From Saccharothrix obliqua (lineage in GTDB: Bacteria > Actinomycetota > Actinomycetes > Mycobacteriales > Pseudonocardiaceae), in contig NZ_JAHXGQ010000004.1 in NCBI RefSeq assembly GCF_019375475.1, forward strand, positions 682,001 to 746,000: 64,000 nt of DNA, read 5' to 3'. The position numbers and the translations under genes were made by a program. Below, piece by piece: positions 56,501-63,830 of this stretch. The notes under the pieces are model-generated. The model was given only the letters and a program-made list of their open reading frames with translations. It did not search any database and had not been told where the DNA came from. Each line of letters opens with the position of its first letter. Positions within the stretch are counted from its first letter, which is position 1.

Positions 56501-56755
56501 CTCGGCCGGCTGGGCGGGCTGCTGGGTTCCCCCGCCGCGCGGCGCGGGTTCCGGCCGACGCCCGCGCCGGAGGGGCACGACCGCGCGCCGGACAACCGCC
56601 GCCCGTACCGGTGGGAGTTCAGCGCCTGGCCCGCCGACGGCGAGCTGGTCCTCGACCTGGCGCACGCGGGTTCGCCGGAACAGGCGGACCGGTTGCTGGA
56701 GCGGGTGCTCGGAGCACTGCGCGACATGGGTTCGGCGACGGGAGGAACGAGGTGA
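50552..56755 (+). CDS. NRPS: acyl/aryl-AMP ligase-T-C-degenerate A-T-E
   Basis: The protein has 2067 residues. The first domain is an acid-AMP ligase of the acyl/4-coumarate-CoA ligase type (TSTSGTEGEAK near 157, PLFHALGQF near 203, YGSTETGS near 306), so the chain probably starts with a carboxylic acid. A Pro/Thr-rich linker leads to T1 (LGVDSL near 574). The C domain has HHLITDYWS near 759. The following A domain is broken: A3 reads TSGVTGPPRE, the FDxS region is missing, YGPTE is YGGVGIGP, and the A8 GRxDxQxK pattern is lost. T2 reads LGGDSVM near 1592. The end is an epimerase: HHLVVDFLSW near 1768, EGHGREE, RTIGWFTALYP and FNYLGRL. I take the TTG at 50552 (GGAGGAG upstream, stop overlap); ATG 50564 is the alternative. 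Confidence 0.9.
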   Translation: MITAMLRKTAETNPRGTAVVCGDRELDYHALHTRVAGFAGGLLELGVTRGDHVLLLLPNCPEFVIAYFATAWVGATVQAVDPALPDHELRDHVARTPPAVVVTTGRRASGLARLLPPACRVVATGDGPATRFDDVAATAAPPPPEDDAAGAALPWVTTSTSGTEGEAKVIARSQANQVAEAGNIATGSGLTAADVVLCPVPLFHALGQFCCMITAVRAGAALVLLDHGRPDPVAHQVVEAVADRRATVLLGVPYLFEALVGLPPDAPADFSSLRLCMSGSNFMSPAVPERFGARFGVPLRQTYGSTETGSVSWDLGPVPTPESVGRPLPGVTVLVLDDDGTPTSPGAVGEIAVAGAAVATGGGPHRTGDLGRVDGAGRLYVVGRKRLLVDTGGHKVNPVEVEDVLKEHGDVADAAVVGLPLPEGGAVLVAAVVPARADVDGKALVGHCATHLAPHKVPRRVEFVAEIPRGAVGKVRRAHLTALLTTTGRDRTDELLSRDRLRTAPRPERTARLTRYLSERLADLVGDPAATAPATSPNTPRTPPGTDSPDTPPTTPGTAPPTRTAPSTSLAALGVDSLAALRLRMAVRNDLGVRVELLELLGAPGITALAELLSDRLAAPSASAAAVVRGPSAGEFPLSANQLSMWHAEQINPDTGVYVVAFAARLTAPCDIDALRRACQLLVDRHPALRTTFPLRDGAPVQHVAERAVVDFAVVGTPPGGARAALEEDAFRDFDITSAPPMRVRLYPSADGPLLLISQHHLITDYWSLMVLLRELAICYAAETSGAEPYLPAPHHTYTDYGRWLDEAASTPTGQDALAWWLDALRPPPPPADLPTDRPRPVVRAQRGALLRDRLPDDVAAAVRACAGTHGTTPYAVLLAAFHVVLHAHTGNADSAVAVNSANRDLPEFADVLGCFTNPVAHRVAIDPDESFADLLRRVSATLLSALDRHPVTLEQLLPRLGVPRDRGRAPLLEVGFGQNKTQDPVGDSFPAAGDGRVRLGGLVLEPLPLGKRGVVFDLSGVVHESGGSPEIAWEYDRDLFDEETVRRLVGRFTSVVRRGAADAGTAVRDLSTPADERELLLAAARGEPLPEPLPSVIGSIRAHADARSDAPAVEQDGDVRTFGELSAHADRVAGQVARGSRVVVWVGGAADLAAAGLGVLRAGACCAPLDGTATPEEVRAATAAARALVTTRELRDRLGPVAVPVVCVDDEWSGRAPIGVPAGRTPALVVRTSGVTGPPREVVVDHHALAVAAHHRVGPATPGEVLVPTGRSAGRLLADLLVVLAGGDAAVVAPPDVVGTGRAFTSAVLTPTELRHVVDGLDRTAATPAVDVLVVSGEVLTAGLVDRWRAHAPGGEVVHRYGGVGIGPAVAQGPVPPGAGGVVPVGRPCADVRCYVLDDAGRLCPVGVPGEVCVAVAGTPPADGRATPEPGRPGGWVLRTGDVGRTLPDGTLAVLGRAEQLRAGPGGYRRDPVRVEEALHAHPGVRLAVVLSTPAGVEAHVEPADPAVTRQELTAALRDALPAHLLPDAVVLTDRAPRAGDGKAARWSAVAAAQEEHEETPTTPVAEALAEIWAEVLGVDSVGPDDDYYALGGDSVMTIRIAKKAAERGIQLTRRQMFTHPTVRALAGVAKRGGPTTLHRVLSQRRAIPLTPVQSWFFDQGLTSVAHWNQAVAVEVAGPVDPARLRAALADVAAHHDAFRLRFRRGDDGWRQVGDPTAETIAVTEHDDPDPARVVAEVQRGIDIEAGPLLRAAVVRHAGTTRVLLVAHHLVVDFLSWQVFLDDLATAWEQRERGEPVRLPGVPLSYEQWARRLREHADSARVRAELPYWTRISGDPSDPEPTFEGQTSRVRRALSAEDTSAFMAALGDARPHEAVLACVVREVARECEQDVVRVDLEGHGREELPGDVDPSRTIGWFTALYPVAFPVAPDAPPPAVLADVRAELARVPGGGLGYGLLRYACSDAAVRERMAAIPRSAVSFNYLGRLGGLLGSPAARRGFRPTPAPEGHDRAPDNRRPYRWEFSAWPADGELVLDLAHAGSPEQADRLLERVLGALRDMGSATGGTR

Positions 56756-57561
56756 CCGGGACGTCCACCGCGGACTGGCTCGTGGAGATCGCCGGACCAC
56801 CGACGCGCACCCCCGTCCCGTACCTGGTGCCGCACGCCGGGGCCGGTGTCGGCGCGGTGCTGGCGCTGGGCCGCGCGCTGGCGGGCGACCTCGACCCGGT
56901 CGCGGTCCGGCTGCCCGGCCGGGAAGCGTTGCTGGACCACCCGCCGGTGGCGGACCTGACCACCGCGGCGGACGGCCTGGCCGAGCGGATCACCGCCCAC
57001 GCGGCCGGTCGGCCGGTCGTCCTCTACGGACACTCGTCGGGCGCGATCCTCGCCTACGAGGCGGCCCGGCGGCTGGCGGCGGGACAACTGGCGTTGCTGG
57101 TCGTCTCGGCGCAGCAGGCACCCGGCCGGCCGCCGGGCCGGGAGACGTCGTCGTGGCGGCTGCCCACCGGGGAGTTCTTCGCCCGCGTGGTCGCGGACGG
57201 CTACCTGCCGCCCGAGCTGCTGGCCGACCCGGACCTCCTGGCGCTGGTCGAACCGGCGCTGCGCGCGGACTACCGGGCGGTGGACCGGCACATGCGGGAA
57301 CTGGGCGAGCCCGAACCGGTGCCCGCACCGGTGATCACCGTGCGCGCCGAGGACGACGCCACGGTGGCGGTGGACGACCTCGTCGCCTGGCGGGCCGTGA
57401 CCTCCGATCACCGCGTGGTGAGCGTGCCCGGGGGTCACAACCTGTTGCGCGACCAGCCGCACCGCTTGGCCGCCGTCATCCGGGAGGGCGTCCAACGGGT
57501 GACGGGCACCGCCGAAACACCAATCGGCGCACCGGTCGACCGCTCCCCGGACAACGCCTGA
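56752..57561 (+). CDS. Type II thioesterase
   Basis: The 269-residue alpha/beta-hydrolase has the nucleophile motif GHSSG near 96, the late catalytic His in PGGHNLL near 225, and N-terminal VPYLVPHAGAGV typical of stand-alone NRPS/PKS thioesterases. These enzymes free misloaded or stalled carrier proteins. The GTG start overlaps the stop of the large NRPS (GTGA). It is the last gene of the operon, directly before a strong hairpin. No type I thioesterase exists in the cluster. Confidence 0.9.
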   Translation: MTGTSTADWLVEIAGPPTRTPVPYLVPHAGAGVGAVLALGRALAGDLDPVAVRLPGREALLDHPPVADLTTAADGLAERITAHAAGRPVVLYGHSSGAILAYEAARRLAAGQLALLVVSAQQAPGRPPGRETSSWRLPTGEFFARVVADGYLPPELLADPDLLALVEPALRADYRAVDRHMRELGEPEPVPAPVITVRAEDDATVAVDDLVAWRAVTSDHRVVSVPGGHNLLRDQPHRLAAVIREGVQRVTGTAETPIGAPVDRSPDNA

Positions 57562-57564
57562 GAA

Positions 57565-57601
57565 CCGATTCCGGGCGCGCCGCCCGCGCGCTCGGAATCG
57601 G
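57565..57601 (+). terminator. Strong hairpin terminator after the thioesterase gene
   Basis: The two 16-bp arms (starting CCGATTCCGGGCGCGC and ending CGGAATCGG) pair with a single G-T wobble around the 5-base loop CGCCC. The hairpin begins 4 bp after the thioesterase stop. It marks the end of the cysteine dioxygenase/NRPS operon and probably the right edge of the cluster. Confidence 0.75.
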
Positions 57602-57934
57602 ACCGTGACGAACCGCACCACGGATTGGTCGCGACCACCCGCCAGAACTTTTCCACCGTCACACCCGCCTCCGGAGAAAAACGGCCGTGAAACACTTTCG
57701 CGCGAACCCGCCTACACCAACGTGACCGCGACTTCCCCCCACTCGCGACTATTGATACCGACGGTTAACCTCGATCAGTCGCGGCGGCGAAGCGGTTCCC
57801 GGAGAACACCGCGCCACCCGCGCTGATCACCGGCCGAGCCGTTGGACCAGCGGAGAGGGCGCGCGTCCGCCCTACCCGGCACACCGCGCCGCGGCTGGTC
57901 GAGAAATCCGAAGCCGACGAGTCGAGGGACGACG
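57602..57934. other. Intergenic region downstream of the cluster
   Basis: About 330 bp of lower GC content, with no gene that I can support. It should hold the promoter of the secreted beta-propeller gene. Confidence 0.5.
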
Positions 57935-58960
57935 ATGACTGGTACGAGCAACAGCGAGCGGTTCCGCAAACAATTTGCGCTTGCACGCAAGTGGTGTGCC
58001 ACACCTGCCGTCGCGGTCGTGACGGCGGTGGCGATTCTAGGGGTGCCCGCGGCGGCACAGGACGACCCCGGCGCCCGTTATCCGTCCCGGGTCCAGGTGT
58101 TCGTCGCGAACAGCGGAGGCGACTCGGTAACCGTTTACGACACGCGGATGGGCGTGGTCACGAGCACGGTGCCGGTCGGCCGAACACCGGTCGGCGTCGG
58201 CGCGGCGCCCAACGGCGACCGGGTCTACGTCACCAACGAGCAGTCCAACACGCTGTCGGTGATCGACGCCCGGTCGCACGCCGTGGTGGCGACGGTTCCG
58301 GTCGGCCTGCACCCGTTCGGCGTCGCGGTGACCCCGCGGAACGCCTACGTGACGAACTTCGGCTCGAACACGGTCACCGTCGTGGACGTCAACACGAACG
58401 CCCCCGTCCGCGAGATCCCGGTGGGCATGTTCCCGCACTCGGCGGTGGCGAGCCCGGACTTCACCCGGGTCTACGTCACCGACAGCGGCGGCCAGACCGT
58501 CACGGTCATCGACACCGCCAGTCAGCAGCCGACCGCTTCCATCCCGGTCGGCCGCTTCCCCGCCGGCATCGCGATCAGCCCGGACGGCGACCGGCTCTTC
58601 GTCGCCAACACCGGGTCCAACAACGTGACCGTGATCGACCCCCGGACCAACACCCCGATCGCGACGACCGAGGTCGGCAACGCGCCGATCGGCGTGTCCG
58701 TCACGCCGGCGAACTCGGTGTTCGTGGCCAACGCGGGCTCCAACACCGTCTCGGTGCTCGACGAGGACGGCAACCCCGCCGGCCCGCAGATCCCCGTGGC
58801 GGAGCGGCCCGAGGGTTCGGCGGCCGCGCCGGACAACAGCTTCGTGTACGTGACGAACAGCCGGGCCAACCTGATGACGGTTCTCGACGCCGTGACGGCG
58901 CAGCCGGTCACCACGGTGCCGGTCGGCGCCGAACCGGAAGGACTGGCCGTCACGTCCTGA
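57935..58960 (+). CDS. Secreted YVTN-repeat beta-propeller protein
   Basis: The 341-residue protein has an N-terminal signal (basic KQFALARKW, then hydrophobic VAVVTAVAILGVPAAAQ with an Ala-x-Ala cleavage site near residue 40). Seven or so repeats of about 40 residues follow, of the form VYVTN...NTVSVIDxxxxxVVATVPVGxxPxGVA. This is the YVTN beta-propeller family of surface or periplasmic proteins. It has no Cys and no visible catalytic motif. The ATG at 57935 follows GAGGGA. It is outside the NRPS operon and probably cell-envelope related. Confidence 0.88.
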   Translation: MTGTSNSERFRKQFALARKWCATPAVAVVTAVAILGVPAAAQDDPGARYPSRVQVFVANSGGDSVTVYDTRMGVVTSTVPVGRTPVGVGAAPNGDRVYVTNEQSNTLSVIDARSHAVVATVPVGLHPFGVAVTPRNAYVTNFGSNTVTVVDVNTNAPVREIPVGMFPHSAVASPDFTRVYVTDSGGQTVTVIDTASQQPTASIPVGRFPAGIAISPDGDRLFVANTGSNNVTVIDPRTNTPIATTEVGNAPIGVSVTPANSVFVANAGSNTVSVLDEDGNPAGPQIPVAERPEGSAAAPDNSFVYVTNSRANLMTVLDAVTAQPVTTVPVGAEPEGLAVTS

Positions 58961-59076
58961 TCACGGCGCGCGTAACAGACGGCCTTGTGGACAGTCGGCA
59001 TGGGACTGAGGGCACATCGGGTTGTTAGGCTCCCGAACAGCCGATGCCGATCATGTTCAGGGGAAGGCGCAGCACC

Positions 59077-59895
59077 ATGTCCTCGCCGAGGGATCCACGC
59101 AGTGATGTCGACCTCAACGTGCCGTCGGCCGCCCGTGCCTACGACTACTTCCTGGACGGTGCCCACAACTTCGCCGTGGACCGCGCGTTCGCCCAGCAGG
59201 TGCTGCACATCGCGCCCTCGGTGCCCGCCGTGGCCCGGCTCAACCGGTCGTTCCTGCGCCGGGTGGTCAAGTTCTGCCTGGAACAGGGCGTCCGGCAGTT
59301 CCTGGACCTCGGCTCGGGCATCCCGACCGTCGGCAACGTGCACGAGATCGCCCAGCAGATCGACCCGGGCTCGCGCGTGGTCTACGTGGACTACGAGCCC
59401 GTCGCGTACGCCCACGCCCGCCAGTTGTTGGCGGACAACCCGAACGCGACGATCATCCACGCCGACATCCGGCGGCCGACGGACATCCTCGACCACCCGG
59501 ACACCCGGCGGCTGATCGACTTCTCCGAACCCGTGGCGCTGCTGATGGTCGGCGTGCTGCTGTTCATCTCGGACGACGACCGCCCGAGCGAGCTGGTCGC
59601 CGCCTACCGGGAGCGGTTGGCGCCCGGCAGCTTCCTCGCGATCTCGCACATCGCCAGCGAGGAGGCCGCGCCGGAGTTGCAGGACGAGGTCGCCCGCCTC
59701 GTGAGCGCCTACGCCGCGGCCGACGAGCACGTCTACGTCCGCACCCGGCAGGAGGTGCTGGACTGGTTCGACGACGGGGTGAGCCTGGTCGAGCCGGGCC
59801 TGGTGTTCCTGCCGGACTGGCGTCCGGACACCCCGGTGGAGGCGGACAGCCCGGCCCGACCGCTCGGGTACGGCGGCGTGGCGGAGGTGCGTTGA
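59077..59895 (+). CDS. DUF574/SAV2177-type SAM-dependent methyltransferase
   Basis: The 272-residue protein starts with DVDLNVPSAARAYDYFLDGAHNFAVDR, the diagnostic N-terminus of the actinomycete DUF574 methyltransferase-like family. The SAM site FLDLGSGIPTVGNVHEIAQ is near 76, and YVDYEPVAYAHAR near 107. The family is abundant in actinomycetes and its targets are unknown. The ATG at 59077, with GGGGAAGG upstream, is chosen over an earlier ATG at 59044. Confidence 0.87.
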   Translation: MSSPRDPRSDVDLNVPSAARAYDYFLDGAHNFAVDRAFAQQVLHIAPSVPAVARLNRSFLRRVVKFCLEQGVRQFLDLGSGIPTVGNVHEIAQQIDPGSRVVYVDYEPVAYAHARQLLADNPNATIIHADIRRPTDILDHPDTRRLIDFSEPVALLMVGVLLFISDDDRPSELVAAYRERLAPGSFLAISHIASEEAAPELQDEVARLVSAYAAADEHVYVRTRQEVLDWFDDGVSLVEPGLVFLPDWRPDTPVEADSPARPLGYGGVAEVR

Positions 59896-59896
59896 G

Positions 59897-60802
59897 CTAC
59901 GGCCGTTCCAGGGCGGCGCGGAGTTCTTCGTAGGTCGGCGCGAGCGCGCGGAGCGCGTGCGCGGCGGTGGTGTCGTCGCCGGTGACGAGCGGGTACTGCA
60001 ACGCGCCGATCAGGCGTGCCTGCTCACCGGCGACGGCCGCCGCGGCGTCGTGCCCCACCCGGCGCAGGCAGGCGGCGGCGTCGGCCAGGCGTCGAGCGCC
60101 CACGCGGACCGCGAAGTGGATCAGGTGCTCGCGCAGGGAGTCGTCGCAGCCGGACCCGATCCGTTCCGCGAGGGCCAGCGCGGCGTCGCCGTTGCCGAGG
60201 ACGCCCGGCGGCACGCGCGTGCCGCTGAGCCAGGCGATCGCGCGCGGGATGGTCGCGGCGATGGCGTCGTCGGGGTCGACGTGTTCGCGGCGGACGAAGT
60301 CGGCACGCATCGTGAAGGGCCGGCCGTAGTCGACGGTGTCCGCGCGCCAGGCGGTGGTGAAGTCGGTCAGCGGCAGTCGGGCGTAGGGGTACCCCTGCGG
60401 GTCGTGCACGGTGACGTGGTCGTCGTCCACGGCCAACGCGACGAGGTAGTGGTCCGCCCCGATGGGCCCCGTGCTGCCGGGCTGGTAACGCAGGTGCCCC
60501 ATCTCGACCGGTCCCACCAGGACCGGCCCGTCCGCCAACCGGGCCGCCAACCGGGCCACCCCGTCCCCGCCGCTGGTGGTGTCGGCGGTCCAGCCGAACG
60601 CGGCGAGCGCGTCGTCCAGTCCGACCTCCGGGTCCCAGCCGGCCGGGTCGAAGAACGGCAGCGACCCGTTGAGCTGCATCCCGAACGGGCTGCCGGTCAC
60701 CACCTCCACGACCGCCGGTTCCGGCGCGCCGGGACCCAGCACCATGATCAGCGAGTTCGTGTAGCAGTACGGCCCCGAGCCGCGGTAGGGAAGATCGAAC
60801 AC
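59897..60802 (-). CDS. C39/BtrH-type papain-fold protein
   Basis: The 301-residue protein starts FDLPYRGSGPYCYTNSLIMVLG, with a Cys followed by a helix as in papain-like C39 peptidase and BtrH-type acyltransferase folds. GADHYLVALAVDDDHVTVHDPQGYPYARL near 165 supplies the expected His and Asp. The C-terminal part is helical (TPR-like). It may be an acyltransferase or peptidase with an unknown partner. The GTG at 60800-60802 is taken because upstream codons run into a tandem repeat. It converges on the methyltransferase gene with 1 bp between them. Confidence 0.72.
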   Translation of the reverse strand: MFDLPYRGSGPYCYTNSLIMVLGPGAPEPAVVEVVTGSPFGMQLNGSLPFFDPAGWDPEVGLDDALAAFGWTADTTSGGDGVARLAARLADGPVLVGPVEMGHLRYQPGSTGPIGADHYLVALAVDDDHVTVHDPQGYPYARLPLTDFTTAWRADTVDYGRPFTMRADFVRREHVDPDDAIAATIPRAIAWLSGTRVPPGVLGNGDAALALAERIGSGCDDSLREHLIHFAVRVGARRLADAAACLRRVGHDAAAAVAGEQARLIGALQYPLVTGDDTTAAHALRALAPTYEELRAALERP

Positions 60803-60829
60803 CCCGCCACGGTGGCATTTTTCGGCCGA

Positions 60830-61200
60830 ATTCGCCACTGCCCCCAGCCGCGCGAGCCACACCCACCCCACCCCGCCCTCCACGCCACACCGGGCACCGC
60901 CCGCCCCCGCCACACCCGCCCACCGGCCCGCGCCGAACACCGCCCGCACCGCGCGCCTGAACCACCGCCACACCGATCTCCCACACACCGGCCCGCGCCA
61001 GGCACCGCCCACGCCCGACCCCCGCCACACCGGCCTCCCGCCCACCAGCCCGCGCCAGGCACCGCCCACGCCTCGACCCCCCGCCACACCGATCTCCCAC
61101 ACCGGCCTCCCGCCCACCGTCCCGCGCCGGACACCGCCCGCACCCGACCCCCGCCACACCGGTCTCCCACACACCACGCCGCACCACTCGGCCACCGGCC
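60830..61200. repeat. Degenerate tandem repeat, units of about 55-70 bp
   Basis: About five imperfect units share the core CCGCCACACCG, then CTCCC and CCCGCGCC, then CACCGCCC. The sequence is nearly free of T on the plus strand. Every reading frame through it is low in complexity, so it is non-coding. It looks like a minisatellite that has grown between the C39-like gene and the SOS-box gene. Confidence 0.7.
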
Positions 61201-61289
61201 CTCCCGGAGGTGGACAGCCCCTGTCCACCCCGGTCCGCGTCCCGCCGCGGTCACCGCGACGCGCGGCTTTCCACCCGAGTGCAGCATAA

Positions 61290-61305
61290 TCGAACACATG
61301 TTCGA
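61290..61305. promoter_or_regulatory. LexA (SOS) box covering the start codon
   Basis: The sequence TCGAACACATGTTCGA is a perfect match to the actinobacterial LexA operator TCGAAC-N4-GTTCGA. The ATG of the next gene (61298-61300) lies inside the N4/right arm. A -10-like CATAAT at 61285-61290 would place transcription start close to the A of ATG, so the mRNA may be leaderless and repression would block both promoter and start. Confidence 0.85.
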
Positions 61306-61618
61306 CAGCCTGAAGCCCACGCCACCACCCCCGACGGGGTGGCAGCACGTGGTGAAACCCCCGCGCCCGGTGTGGGTCGACCTGGGCGCGGTGTACCGCG
61401 TGGGCGCTCCCCGGCGCAACGTGCCGGACGCGATGGACCTCCAGGCCACCGTCCCGGGCGAGTTGCGGCTGTGGCACCTGACCACCACCGGCCACTGGGT
61501 CGGCTACGTGACGTTCGCGATCCACAGCGGCCAGGGGCGGACCGGGGTCGGGCAGTGGGTGCTCGCCGACGCCCTCCGGCCGCGGCCGGACGCGCCGGAC
61601 CGCCGTTCCGCCCGGTGA
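61298..61618 (+). CDS. Small DNA-damage-inducible protein of unknown function
   Basis: The 106-residue soluble protein starts MFDSLKPTPPPPTGWQHVVKPPRPVWVDLGAVYRV. The middle part, LRLWHLTTTGHWVGYVTFAI, looks like beta strands, and GRTGVGQWVLADALRP follows. There are no Cys, no membrane segment and no known catalytic motif. Its start codon lies in a perfect SOS box, so expression should rise on DNA damage. It is not any of the standard SOS proteins I know (RecA, LexA, ImuA', ImuB, DnaE2). Confidence 0.75.
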   Translation: MFDSLKPTPPPPTGWQHVVKPPRPVWVDLGAVYRVGAPRRNVPDAMDLQATVPGELRLWHLTTTGHWVGYVTFAIHSGQGRTGVGQWVLADALRPRPDAPDRRSAR

Positions 61619-61682
61619 ACCGGTTTTCCGCGGCGGCGGTCCGGGTAGGCGGTTGCCGTACGGACGTTCCGAGGAGGACGCC

Positions 61683-62951
61683 ATGGGCCGGTACGCGGAG
61701 GAGGTCGCCGCGTTGGCCGCACCGCTGACCGACGCGGGCGATTTCGACGTGCTGCTCGACCGCGTGGGCGACGCACGGGTGGTCATGATCGGCGAAGCCA
61801 GCCACGGCACGCACGAGTTCTACCGGTGGCGTGCGCTGCTCACGCAGCGGCTGATCACCGAACGGGGTTTCTCCTTCGTCGCGGTGGAGGGCGACTGGCC
61901 CGACTGCGACCGCGTCGACCGCGTCGTGCGCCTGCGCACCGACACGCCGGACGACCCGCGCACGGCGCTGACCACGTTCGAGCGCTGGCCGACGTGGCTG
62001 TGGGCCAACGAGGAGGTCGCCGACTTCACCCGCCTGCTCCGCGCCCACAACGCCGGCCTGGACGAACAACGGCGCACCGGCTTCCACGGCCTGGACGTCT
62101 ACTCGCTGTGGGCGTCGCTGCGCGAGATCATGGCCCACCTGCGTGAGCACGACCCGGCCGAGGTGCCGACCGCCCTCGCGGCCTACCGGTGCTTCGAACC
62201 CCACGGCGAGAACTACGCCCGCGCCACCCGCTTCGTACCCGAGGGGTGCGCGCGGGAGGTGGTCGACCTGCTGGTGCGGCTGCGTGAACGCGCCGCCGCC
62301 GAGGGGACCGGCGACGCGTTCGGGGCGTGGCAGAACGCCGAGGTCGTCGCCGGGGCCGAGCGCTACTACCGGACCATGGTCGCCGGCGGGCGGGAGTCGT
62401 GGAACGTCCGCGACCGGCACATGGACGACACGCTCGACCGGCTCCTGACGCACTACGGCCCGGGTTCGAAAGCCGTGGTGTGGGCCCACAACACCCACGT
62501 CGGCGACGCACGCGCCACCACCATGGCCGACTGGGGCGAGGTCAACGTCGGCCAGTTGGCCAGGGAGCGCCACGGCGCCGACCAGGTCGTGCTGATCGGC
62601 GCGGGCAGCCACCGCGGCACCGTCGTCGCCGGTGACTCGTGGGGCGCCCGCGCGCGGGAGGTGCCGGTGCCCCCGGCCCGTGCCGGCTCCCTGGAGGACG
62701 TCCTGCACGCCGCCGCACCCGGGCGGGCCGTGCTCGACTTCCCCCGCGACGACCACCCCGACCTGCTCAGCACCGAGCTGGACCACCGCGCCATCGGCGT
62801 GGTCTACCACCCGGAGCGGGAACGCCGGGGCAACTACGTGCCCACCGTCCTCGGCGAGCGTTACGACGCCTTCCTGTGGTTCGACGAGACCAAGGCGCTC
62901 CACCCCCTCCCGACCCGCCGGGAGGACGCGCTGGAGCCGACCGGCACGTGA
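61683..62951 (+). CDS. Erythromycin esterase-family protein
   Basis: The 422-residue protein has the family pattern: VVMIGEASHGTHEFYRWRALLTQRLI near 34 (Glu and His of the active site), FVAVEGDWPDCDRVDR near 64, and VVWAHNTHVGDAR near 262 with two further conserved His. Members include EreA/EreB macrolide esterases, but most chromosomal members like this one have unknown substrates. The ATG follows GAGGAGG. It is the first of two closely spaced genes (17 bp to the next) and is not obviously part of the NRPS cluster. Confidence 0.9.
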   Translation: MGRYAEEVAALAAPLTDAGDFDVLLDRVGDARVVMIGEASHGTHEFYRWRALLTQRLITERGFSFVAVEGDWPDCDRVDRVVRLRTDTPDDPRTALTTFERWPTWLWANEEVADFTRLLRAHNAGLDEQRRTGFHGLDVYSLWASLREIMAHLREHDPAEVPTALAAYRCFEPHGENYARATRFVPEGCAREVVDLLVRLRERAAAEGTGDAFGAWQNAEVVAGAERYYRTMVAGGRESWNVRDRHMDDTLDRLLTHYGPGSKAVVWAHNTHVGDARATTMADWGEVNVGQLARERHGADQVVLIGAGSHRGTVVAGDSWGARAREVPVPPARAGSLEDVLHAAAPGRAVLDFPRDDHPDLLSTELDHRAIGVVYHPERERRGNYVPTVLGERYDAFLWFDETKALHPLPTRREDALEPTGT

Positions 62952-62968
62952 GCGGGCATGGAGGCGCG

Positions 62969-63625
62969 ATGGCGTGGAACACGTTCACCAACCGCACCGA
63001 GGCCGGGCACGCGCTGGGCGACGCGGTCGTCCGCCACCTGGCGAACGCCGGCATCACCGACCGGCCCCTGGTGCTCGCCCTGCCGCGTGGCGGTGTCCCG
63101 GTCGCCGCCGAGGTCGCCGCCGCCACCGGTGGCGACCTGGACATCGCCGTGGCGCGCAAGATCGGCGCGCCGGGACGGCCCGAGTTCGGCATCGGCGCGC
63201 TCGCGGAGAGCGGTCCGCCGGTGTTCGACCAGCGCGCGCTCGACCACCTCGGCCTCGTGGCGGACGACCTGGCCGACGCCGTCGAGCGGGAACGGGCCGA
63301 GGTACGCCGCCGCGTCCTGCGCTACCGGGGCGAACGGCCCGCGCCCGACGCGGCCGACCGGGTCGCCGTCGTCGTCGACGACGGCTTGGCCACCGGTGTC
63401 ACCGCACGTGCCGCGCTGCGGTGGCTGCGTGAGCACCGGCCCCGGCACCTGCTGCTCGCCGTGCCGGTCTGCTCGCGCCGCGCCCGCGAGGCGCTGACCG
63501 CCGACGCCGACACCGTCCTGTGCCTGCACGCGCCCATCGGCTTCCAGGCGGTCGGGCAGTGGTACTCCGACTTCCGCCAGCTCACCGACGACGACGTCGA
63601 CCGGGCGCTGCACGCCGGCCGGTGA
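62969..63625 (+). CDS. Phosphoribosyltransferase-family protein
   Basis: The 218-residue protein has LVLALPRGGVPVAAEVA near 31, a phosphoribosyltransferase fold start, and the PRPP-binding loop VAVVVDDGLATGVTARAAL near 132. It matches the bacterial family often found beside erythromycin esterase-like and stress-response genes. A base substrate is not evident. The ATG at 62969, with GGAGG at 62960-62964, fits the family start. Confidence 0.88.
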   Translation: MAWNTFTNRTEAGHALGDAVVRHLANAGITDRPLVLALPRGGVPVAAEVAAATGGDLDIAVARKIGAPGRPEFGIGALAESGPPVFDQRALDHLGLVADDLADAVERERAEVRRRVLRYRGERPAPDAADRVAVVVDDGLATGVTARAALRWLREHRPRHLLLAVPVCSRRAREALTADADTVLCLHAPIGFQAVGQWYSDFRQLTDDDVDRALHAGR

Positions 63626-63680
63626 GGGTGTCGCCCGCACCGCGCCGGGTACCCGGACGGGGTCCAACCGAGGAGGCGTC

Positions 63681-63830
63681 GTGGTCCAGCCGAACCCACC
63701 CCAGCCGAACCCACCCCTGCCGAACCCGCCCCAGCCCGACCCGCCGGTTCCCGGCACCGAACCCCCGGTGCCGCCGACGCCGAACCCGCCCGACCCGAGC
63801 ACGCCCGAGCCGCCGACCCCGAGCCGCTGA
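63681..63830 (+). CDS. Proline-rich mini-protein with PNPP repeats
   Basis: The GTG at 63681 follows a strong ribosome site (GAGGAGG) and opens a 49-residue frame made of Gln/Leu-Pro-Asn-Pro-Pro repeats, then Pro-Thr/Glu-Pro units ending TPSR. More than half of the residues are Pro. It has no signal peptide. It may be translated, as the ribosome site is good, but the sequence is of such low complexity that a real product is uncertain. Confidence 0.45.
   Translation: MVQPNPPQPNPPLPNPPQPDPPVPGTEPPVPPTPNPPDPSTPEPPTPSR

Noticed and set aside
49868..56800. A long open frame antisense to the acyl-ligase NRPS (about 2300 codons)
   Set aside because: It is Arg/His/Gln-rich and of low complexity, and the opposite strand is a clear NRPS.
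60803..61810. N-terminal extension of the C39-like protein through the tandem repeat
   Set aside because: The frame stays open only because the repeat is C-rich. The extension is low-complexity and family similarity begins at 60802.
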